From Uloborus plumipes (lineage: Eukaryota > Arthropoda > Arachnida > Araneae > Uloboridae), in NCBI GenBank assembly GCA_038373865.1, contig JAXGGA010003063.1:45479-109478 (forward strand): a stretch of DNA of 64,000 nt. The letters run 5' to 3'. The translations under genes were made by a program, and so were the position numbers. Positions 13,640 to 24,504 of this stretch are shown here, one piece after another (positions within the stretch are counted from its first letter, which is position 1; every line of letters starts with the position of its first letter). The notes beneath the pieces are model-generated. The model was not told the origin of the DNA. It searched no databases and saw nothing but the letters and a program-made list of their open reading frames with translations.

Positions 13640-16600
13640 TCATTCCGTAGTGACTAACGTAACATTCAGAGCTGATTTTGTAACTGTTTTTACACTTAAA
13701 AGATAAAAAATATTTTTTTTAGTTTTGCTGGTGGATTTAGAATGTACATGGTATCTATGTATCATTTCTGCTAGGAGTTTAAAACAAAATTACTGACAGT
13801 AGATAAGTTTTTCAACCAAAATAGCGGTGTGACTAACATAACATTTTTGCAACTCTGAAAACTAATGCTCATGTTGTGAGGCAAAAATTTCTGAAAGTTA
13901 AGCAAGTGTTAAAAATTGAATGATATATTTGAAAAATGTATAAAGTTGGTTTTTAAACACATAAAACACATTTATAAAATCTTAATTTTTTTTAGTCTTA
14001 AGTGTCACTTTTACTCAAGATGGTGTGTGACTAACGTAACATGACTAAACTAACCATCAAATAACAAGCAGTAGACACATTACAAACTATTATGGCTAAT
14101 CTCAGTAATAATTACAATACTTTTTCAATTTTTTTAAACTTATGTTTATTTATTTATTTATTGAAATTTTTTTCACTTCAGTATTTTTTTTTCTTCGGCC
14201 GAGCATGACATTTCTATGGAATGACCCTATATATATAAAAGGAAAGATTTTTTAAATTAATTTAAGCAAAAAGTTTAAAGTGGAACTAAAGCAATGTAGA
14301 AACTACATCTAAAATTATCACAGAAAAACTGACAGCTACTAGAGATAACCACAAATAATTTAAAGCAGAAATGTATTTTAATTCATGAGACATATACATT
14401 GATATTAGATTATATTAGATTTGCAAAAGAAATAAAACATGACAGTTAAAAGTCCATTAAATTCAGTTCTAAGAATAAAATTCTACAGCACAATTTACTT
14501 ATTATCAGCAAAAATCTTTACGGGCGAAGACACATAAAATTTACTTGCAGAGGATGAATCAATACACAAAGCTCTATAATAAATTTATTTCACTGATACA
14601 TTTACACTAAAAGAATTACTCAGAAATGTCTACTAGAGGAAACAAAATTCAATTTTTGCTAAGATTGTTTAGATACTAAAACTGTTTCATACCATAAAAA
14701 CTTATTCAAAATTAAAAATCCCATGCCCAAGGATAAATTAATTAAATCATAAATGAACAGTTATGCTTTGGAACTTAATCAGCCCCAGAAACCAGAAAGG
14801 AATTTTGAAAGTCTTACTTTTCATGTCCAACTCCCTTTTTAATTGCCGAAGTTCGTATTCACACTCAAACGGATCTGTTTTACTGAGAATTTCAAGCAGA
14901 CGCCGCCTAAGTAAGCCTCTTTCGGAGGGAGATATGGGACCTTGTAAGGGTTGTTTACCATCTAAATTTTAAACATTTGAAATTTAATGGTAAATGTATA
15001 CAGTTTTTCTGATTTGAAAGAAATAAACTAAAAGTTAAACTAAACATACATAAATGGGGAAAAAAATGTTTCTAACAGAGTTCTTAGTTTAAAAACTTCG
15101 TTTATATTTTCAAAAGTATTTAAAAATAAATTTTATACATCTTTAAAACAAAAAAGTAACTTTATTTTGTTATTTTTAAAGCAATTTTTATAAGTAGTCT
15201 GATTGAAATTCACTAATGTTTTTAGTAGTTTGCTCTAAGAATGTATTTTCATAAAAAATGAATTCACTTCTGTAGTAACAGCCGGACCTCCATATATTGA
15301 ATTTTCATCTAAATTTATTTTTAAAAAAACTTTCTATCACATTTTCAAAACTCAGCATCACAAAAGAAACTTCAGGAACTTGGTAATCCAAAGGTCAGAT
15401 GGTGACAAAAGAGAAATGACAAACTCATTGTCAGTTTGGCAATATTTAACGAGATTCTGCTTGTACCAACAAAAAATTAATATCCGTAATTTGAAGTATG
15501 GTTTTGTCAGCATTGATTTGCAACAAACAAGGAGTTAGGTAATGTAAATTTTTTCTTACTAACTCTGGAATAGTATTAATGCTTTGTTCTCTATTTGTCT
15601 CTATATATTAAAAAAAAGTAATTTCAAAAATATTGTGAAAGGATGTTAGTGGCTGGCTTGCAGAAAATAAAAAATTATGAAATTTCTCTTCTATAAAAAG
15701 AAAACAGTTTTTGTAAAACTTGATTCTTACAAGTGTAACATAGCTGGAGAACCAGACAACTTTAACAAATTTCAATTCTCCCAGCATGTTATCATTTTAT
15801 GAGAGTTGATGTTAATTATTGGAAAATATATTTTTTCACAAAAAGTAATCATTAGCTGCAAAAATCAGTCTGAAAGATTACAATTTCTTCATCCCTCTTT
15901 CTCTGGAATTCTCGACTACAATACATCAAGGTCCGACTGTTTTAAAACTTTTTTGAACTGTTCATAAATGAATTAAGAAACCTTTAAACTTAAAAATTAA
16001 ATAAACTGATAAATAAAATTTACAATTAAAAATAGAATAGGCAATTTTTTTTACAGAAAATGAATTGTGCATGTACAATGTTCATACTTTATTTTAGATT
16101 CACCAGATTAATTTTTATTCATTAATGTCTGAAATAAATATTTTGGTTAACAAACATCTGTTTAGTAAAGATACACCAGGATTATGTACCCGACAAAACA
16201 AAAAAGGAATCAAATAAGCAGGCTTACTTATCAGTTAGTATACTGGAAGTTGACATTTTCTTTTTCAGACCAATGTTAAATATTTTACTTGGCACTTTAT
16301 ATTAAAATTGTTACAATACAAAGGATTATGTTACTAAATTAAATGATATTAATTATTCATCAATGTTAAATAAATATACAGTAAGTTTTTGAAGTAGTTA
16401 CAAAATCCAAACATAGTTTACAAAATTCAATTCTTATTTATAAACTTCTATGAATTATTAGTATAGATATTACAAATAATTACAAACACTACGTACTTTT
16501 CTCCTTCGTGGAGCCATCACTTCTTCGATATTTAGGAATAGCACCTTGAGATCGTTGGTTAGAACTAGATTCTAAAGGTGTAGTTTCATCAGGAGAAGAG

Positions 16601-19600
16601 ACTGTGCTGTCTGATTGGCCATCAAAATTGCTTTTTGAATATTGACTGTCAGGGCTGATGTTTTCTACATTGTCATCATCTTTGTTAGGACATAAATTAG
16701 ACAAAGCTGGAATACAAGAGATTAAACATTCTTCTTTTGTTATAACAAATTGGACAAGAGACTAAACATGGAGATCACAATTTACAGGTGATAGCATTAA
16801 CATTTTACTAAGGGGTTGGGATTTCCTCTGTGCTCAACCAACTGACGATTCTGTCTTATCACGTCCATTTAACATTTAACTCTGAAACTGCCAAACCGCC
16901 TGGGGTTTGATGCGTGGAACATAGGAAAAATAAAAATTAGCAAGACTATTTTAGGGCTGTAGAGTTGCAGAAAGAATGTCCGACTCCGACTCCTTTATTA
17001 TAAAATCAATCAGAATCTGCAGCCATGGCTGAGTTACACTCAGAGGGGAAAATAAACGACTCTGACTCTTATAGGATTTTTAAGCCTTGACAAAATCAGT
17101 CTGACTCCCCAGCCCATGATTATCTGACAGTTTAGAGTTAGTTTGCACTAAACCTGTATTCTGGAAAATAACCTGTGATGTCCTATCTTGCTTCCACAAA
17201 TTTAGCCAAATTCATTATGTGATTGCTGTACTTTTATTCCACTAATATTATAAATACTATTAGCTCTGCTTAGTGGAGTAACCGATAAACAAATACCCCG
17301 CTTATACCAAAAAAACTTTCCGGAACAGAATATTTCAAAACTGCTGTAAATGTTGAAGATCCCCATTTAATATAATTTCTCTATAATCGGATGAAGCTGA
17401 TCAATTTTCAAAAATATCTTTGCTGATTTTTTTTTCTGAATAAATTTAGAAAAAAAAAAAGTAAGAACAACGTTTACACAAAGATATTTAATAATATTTT
17501 CCATGAACAACAGGCGAGAAAAGCACCATTCATATGATATCAAAACATTCCCATTATTAAAGCTCTTTTTTTCTTTTGGTATTGCCATTACAAAATAATA
17601 AGTTTAAAAAACTATTACCCAACTACAAAAAAAAAAAAAAGCACTGAAAAGTAAGAAACAAGGTAGGTGCTATTTAATATCATCGTCTTATTAAATAAAA
17701 CAAGACGTTTGATATCTTAGCTATACCTGTTTTTTTAGTTCTACGACTTGAACCCTCTGCAAGTTCCACATTAACAACATAATTCAATTCAAATGCTGTA
17801 GTCGTGTGTTGTCAACTACAGAAAACAATTTGATAAAATAACATCATAACCTAATTTACCATTCTTGCATATACAGTGAAACCTCTCTTAACGGACACCC
17901 CTCCTTACGGACAGTTTATTTTTTTCCCATCGTTTTCTTAGGGTTAAACCATTAAAAATTCCCTCATCAAAGCGGACACTCACTTAACCGGACACGGACA
18001 CAGATTATCTTGCAAAAAGGCTCTTTCTTTATTCACTAAAACGGACACCGACGGTCAATTTCGGAGAAATCTGTTAAGTTTCTCGTTGGGAGAAAGAAAA
18101 AAAAGATAAGAGATCCATTGAAAATACTTGATTCAGTTCACTTCTAACAAAGCGATTGTTAAACACAACGGGAGGCAACCACAAAAGAGAATTAGTAACA
18201 CCTTCCTCCACAGCAAACCGCAAAAATGACAGGAATAAGTCTGCTGAGGTGGAAAGCAAATGTTGAATCCATTGTTTGGCGCAGGGAGTACATTTTAGGC
18301 TCTTGGGGATAGCTCCGATTTTAAGGAATACAGCTGTTGAAAATTGAGTGCGACTCCACTCGGTAAACTAGTCAAACGTTTTGATCTTCTCCCTAGAGTA
18401 ATCAAACTGTCCGCCATGTGCTCTTCAGTGTGTACAATGGAGGTTGAGAACGTGATTTTGTCAAAGTCGTATTAAAAGCCATTCTGCGAGACTGCAACCT
18501 CTGCTGCATTTTATGAGTTCCCAATGGACGGGGTCAACTGTTGAAAAGTGATGCGTACTTAATTCCAGCAACAGGGTTTCTTTTGAAGGGAAAAATAATG
18601 CTAAAGCACAAGTTTGAGTGGAAAGAATTGGGGGTTATTGGCAAGGGGGGGGGGTGAGAGAAGTGAAACTCCTTGGGACGATTTAGTTTCATTCTAGAGT
18701 TTTTGGAAAAGGTGTCTCGCTTGACTTTGTTGCATCGTGTCGACTATTCGTGCCCACGCAGAAAAAATGCCTCGCAAAGCTTTGGCTTTGAAGGAAAAAA
18801 TCGAAGTGCTGGAATACCACAAAAATGAAAAATGCAGTGTAAGAAAATTAGCCGAGAATTTCAAAATTGGAAAAACACAAGCCGCAGACATCATTAAAAA
18901 TAAGGAGAAATTAATGAAAATATGGTGTGAAAATGGAAACAGCAACCAATATAGGATGTCTTCTGAAAAGGGGGTTGGACATCAAATTGACAAATGCGTC
19001 TTGGAATGGTTTTGCCAAGTGCGAAGCAATCAAGTTCCCGTTTCAGGACCAATGCTGCAGACAAAAGCACTGGAAGCTGCGCAACGTTTAGGAGCGACTG
19101 ATTTTAAAGCTTCAAATGGGTGGCTGGAAAGATTCCGAAAGAGACATTCAATTTCGTTTCATGCAATAAGTGAGGAGTCTGCTACAGTAAATCAAGAAAC
19201 AGTGGAAGAATGGATGGAAAAGCTGTCATCCATAATTAAACATTATGAGCCTGAAAACATTTTAAATGCCGATGAAACAGGGCTCTTTTACCGTGCACTA
19301 CCCGAAAAAACCATGTGCTTCAAAGGTGAGAAGTGTCATGGTGGAAAAATGTCTAAAGAACGTTTGACGGTCTTACTGTGCTCTAGTATGGACGGTGTAA
19401 AAGAACAACCTTTAATTATAGGGAAAGCGGCGAAGCCAAGTGCTTGCTTTCCGTAGCTGACAACGCACAACTACAGCATTTGAATTGAATTACGTTGTTA
19501 ATGTGGAACTTGCAGAGGGTTCAAATCGTAGAACTAAATAAACAGGTATAGCTAAGATATCAAACGTCTTGTTTTATTTAATGAGGCGATGATTTTAAAT

Positions 19601-22600
19601 AGCACCTACCTTGTTTCTTACCTTTTAGTGCTTCTTTTTTGTAGTCGGTTTATAGTTTTTTTAACTTGTTATTATTTCTTACTTTTTAGAGCTTTTTTGT
19701 AGTCGGGTTACAGGTTTTTAAAACTTTTTATTTTACTCCACTGTATACAGTCGACGCTCAATATAACGACCGTCTCGGTATTACAGAAAGCGGTCTTTAT
19801 AACGAGTGGTCGCTATAAGAGGTAGAATATAGAGTATATTGGAATACGGACGGGGGTTTTCTCATCGGTCGTTATATTAGGATGGTCTTTGTAACGAGTG
19901 GTCGTTATAACGAGCGTCGACTGCATTAGCAAATGAATATACATTACAAAATTAAATGTACATAACAAAAAAGTATAAAAAGTTATTTGGGTAATTTTTA
20001 TTGAGCAGTGTCAAAACTTCTCAGTCTTTCCAATTCCATCAAAGACGCTGAATCATGAGGGTTGCTTAAAAGTTTCCATGGGTTCAGATAGCTTATAAAT
20101 AAACCCTCCATTGTCCTTACCCTACTTAATGCGACGTAAACTTGGCCTTTTAACTAATTTCATGCTAAAATCTAGGTCAGCCTTAAACTGGAAATTCATT
20201 GTTGTTGCGACTTTTTTTGAACTAAAACACACTTAGCTACGAAAATATCGGTTAAAATCGGCACTTGTCTAGGAATAATAGATTTTTCCTCTTGCTAAAT
20301 TCTAGTAAAAAGTAGCCTACGACACTCGAGACTCGAAAACGAATCGTTTGGCACCTCATTCATCAAAATCGAATGAATAGTTTATGAGCTACGGTGGAAC
20401 ATCCTTAACCACAAACATAGCCAAACTGCTAAAAACATAACCCTTCCTTTAGGCTTTGCCGTAGTCGGGTAAAAAAAGATACCACTGACAATCGATAAAT
20501 TAAATTAAACAGATAAATACAAACATTGTATATGACATTCAATCAATATATTACATGTAAAACATGGCAGAGAAGGAGGGTGTTCCCCACAAGACCTTGC
20601 CCAAGCAATCCACTATCATAAGACTTTTTAAACAAGTAACGTAGTGAAACACATAATATAGGGAAAAAAGGTATTAGAAATAAAAATTTTAAAACCTAAA
20701 TTAAGTAGTTACTCTTCTACAATATTCATATGTATTTGTAACATAAAAACTTAATTATTATACTATTTTTTTGTTTCCAAGCAGGACCTCAAAGAAATCG
20801 CAAAAGGGATGGAGAAAGAAGATAATTCAGGGGGCCATGGAGATCATGACCCCATCCCTTCAGTGACCAAATATGTTTATTCAAAAATTAAACTCAGACT
20901 GAAAATTGTACTTTAACCCCTTTTCGATTCTGACCTCTTTCAAAACCAGAGGCGGGAACCCCCCCCCCCCCTCCTGAATTTGATGAAGTATAAGTAAAGA
21001 TAAGTATTGATTTTATTTCATTGTATTTTATTTTATTTTATAAATAAAGATTATATATCAACAACAAAGGTTTGGAGCCATTAAAAAATGTCTAAGGTAA
21101 CATTTTTTCTGAGACTATCAGAATATCACAGAAATTTCTAACTTAATCAGTTTAACTTTGTTAATAGTATGGGTGAAATGTACAGAGCTTAAAAATGTTT
21201 TCATCTGCACTATTTTGTTCCCGAAGGAGAGAAGAAGACAAAGGCAATTGGAAAAGAAAAGAAAAATATTGACCCATAAAAATAGTTTCACTTTTTCTTT
21301 TAAGATAAGGGGATAAAAAAAGAATAGTAGAAGATAAAAGAATTCAAGCATGAAAGAATGAAAAAAACACAAAAATCCGACACGCTACAGGAAAGCAACC
21401 ACCTCAGATTTATTTAGAAGTGCTGCGTCCTAAATATACTACACAAAAAATGTAGTTCCTTACCTAGATTTGCAGAAGAATTAAACAGCCAATCAAAGCC
21501 TGCAATGCTGCTGCTTTCTGATGGAGCAGGAGAGGGGCAGTTTTTTGAGTCATTCCATGAATAAGGATTCTGAGTTCGCTCATAGCAACAAGCTGGTTTA
21601 TACACAAGAGTGTAATGACTATCATTGCTATCAGGCAAAGATATGGAAAGGGTTTCACTAGAAACGGAAGAGGCTCCACTCCCAGAATGTCCTGGTTTTG
21701 GAACAGAGCTGTCCCCTTTAGTTGATTTATCTTCCTGAACAGGTATGATAAAGTTCACAGCAGACTTCTCTTTGTTGGGCTTCATTTTTTCAGTTTCTGT
21801 AACAGTGGGATCACACTGTTGTTGTTCACAACTAGGACTATTTATACAATTAGAACTTTTCTGGCAAGTAGGTTGTCTTGCACGATACAGTTCTTCTGAA
21901 ATTCCTAAAGACCGACTACTACGAGCCGAAAACCTCCGCATGTGCTTGACAGATCCTGCCGTTTCAAGTGAACGGTGCCTCACAAGTGAGCAGTTCGATG
22001 CAGAAGTGCTTTCCTCGTCCTGCGTGCAACTGGATTCAAATGAGGGGATAGCCGATGCACTCGAATTAGTAGTCCGATTATTGTCAGCACAACAAGCTTG
22101 ATGTTCATCGCTTAGTTCAACAATAGGTTTAATTGCTTCACTGAAGCTAGGTCGCAAAAACTCAACACTCCTCAAAGGCATCACAGGTCTGGCACCGATG
22201 CCACTCCCACTGCTGCTGCTTCGGCCAATCATTTCGAGACTGACCGGGTGAGAAGGGGGAACGCTGGGAGACGGCTTTTCTGGACATGTTTCGAGTTCAC
22301 TGTGAGCTCTTCTGACTACACGCTTGTCCCGCTCCATTCGCGCTTGGCTCCGGTTGCGGCTCCTGGCAATTTCGGCGGCACGGATACTGGGGTCTTGTGA
22401 CATGAAGCCCAACTCAACAGAGCTGGTACCCTTGAGCAATGCTTCTGAGCTGGAACTAGAGGAGAGACTCAAAGCACTTGGAAGATAACTAGTGTGATGA
22501 GAATCTGATAGAATGTATACGGAACTAGAAGAAACTGCTGTCTCTTGTGCAAGTCCTGTAAAAAAAAATAATCATCATTTTATTAGCATTGCTTTTTGAA

Positions 22601-24469
22601 GTAAACAATATTTGCATGATGAGCTGAGCAGAATAATATTTGTAGTTCAGATTTTAATACTTATTCAAGAAGATAATTAAAAGAAATACTGAGCCCCTTC
22701 TTAGCAACGGTCAATTTTTTTGCAGAATTAGACAATTAATAAGTAAATAAAGAATAGCAGAAAAAATATGATCTTAAAGTTTTTCACTTGTTCTTATTTC
22801 CATATCAATTTCAATTATTAACAAACACAAAAGTACTTTTGAGTGGCAAACAGATCAACATGTTAAGTGCATAGTCAAAAAAGCATGATCTGAGAAAATA
22901 TAGCTATGACATAAAATTTGCATTAACATTATTTTCTTCTGTGTGGCTTAATCACAATAAGCTGAGGAAGGAGTTACCTGTAACTTTGAAATATGCTGCA
23001 GTTTCACTGATAATTTTCTTATTCATTATGAAATAACATATTGAAGGAATGCAAGAGACAATAAGGGGAAAAGATATATATATATATATATATTCAGTGG
23101 CTACTACTTATATGAATTACGTTTGTTCCAAACAGTTTTAATTCAATAAAGCAATAGATTCAATAGACCGGTTTGTTCAATAAATCTGGATTTCGTTCTG
23201 TTTTTGACAATTAAATTTATTAAAGACGCCAATTCAACTAACTATAGATTCAATAAACCGGCATTCAATAATGTTTAAATTACATTAATTATTCTATTTA
23301 GCTAGTTTAATTGTACTTTTATCTGATTTATTTCCATCACAGAAATATAAACCTCTTGAGTATGGTCTTAAAGATAAACTAGTTGTTTTCCACTAACAAA
23401 GTTTTAACAACAAACTTAAAATAAGGAATAATAGCAACAGCAACCCAAATACATCTGAGGAAAAATGAATTTATTTAAGAAGCATGTTTAATTTTAAAAT
23501 TAAGACACATACCTATTTGATCCTGACAGTTGTTATTGGAAAGGGCAGACATAAGGGTTGTCATCTCTTGCATATTATTTTTGGCCATTTCTGCATTCCA
23601 ACATCTAACTTCTGATGCAGCCACTATAAAAACACAATGCCAAGCATTAATATTAATAACTGATAAAAATTAAACCCAAGAAGAATTTTGAAAATTACTG
23701 TATCAACATTTGCATGTCAGTACAGAAATGAAATTATGCATATATGTGGGTTGTTCAATAAAGACTGACATTTTTTTTTCAGGTAAATAAAATATTAAGG
23801 CACTAAAAACGAATAATGGATGTGTAGTAGAATAAGTGAAGAGTAGATGAGTAAAATTTTAAGGTTTTGACATCTGCAATATCTTTACAGCCACCTAAGT
23901 GCACACAGTTTCATTTTTGCATACCGATAAATGGAAGCGACATGCGGTAACACGTAATGATAAATAAGACAAACTACAGACATAATTGAAAAAACAATTA
24001 AGCCTGAGATTCAGAATTTCACCTTTTGCCATTTTACTCTTCAAGGACAAAGAATTTCATTTCAAAATTTTCCCTTCGTGATTTTGATGAAAATAAGAAG
24101 AAATTTCACTTATTTAGATTTTAACAAAGCAAAGTTGATACCAAAAATGAGCAAAATCTAATTTCCATACTGGACACAAAAAGATCACATTCAATACTCA
24201 GAGTCGAGGATTCATCAGTCTCTTAAATAAATCGGTAAATGATCTTGTCCAACAAAACTCAACCTTACAAGAGACTGTAAACTAGATAAAATGCAAATTC
24301 TAGATTTCTCCCCCTCCCTCTCTCCTTTTTTTAGTTAAAAGTTACAAAATTTTTAAAAGTTTTGATAAAGTCTGAAGTTTGAAGAAAAATAATGTAATCT
24401 ATTCACAGTATGCTTTAATATAACAAAATAAAATAAGTTCCAAAATCCAATTATTATTATTATTTTTTT

Positions 24470-24504
<35 letters not shown>

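Noticed and set aside
21745..22101. 118-codon plus-strand frame
   Set aside because: It is antisense to the large serine-rich exon, which is spliced in frame on both sides.
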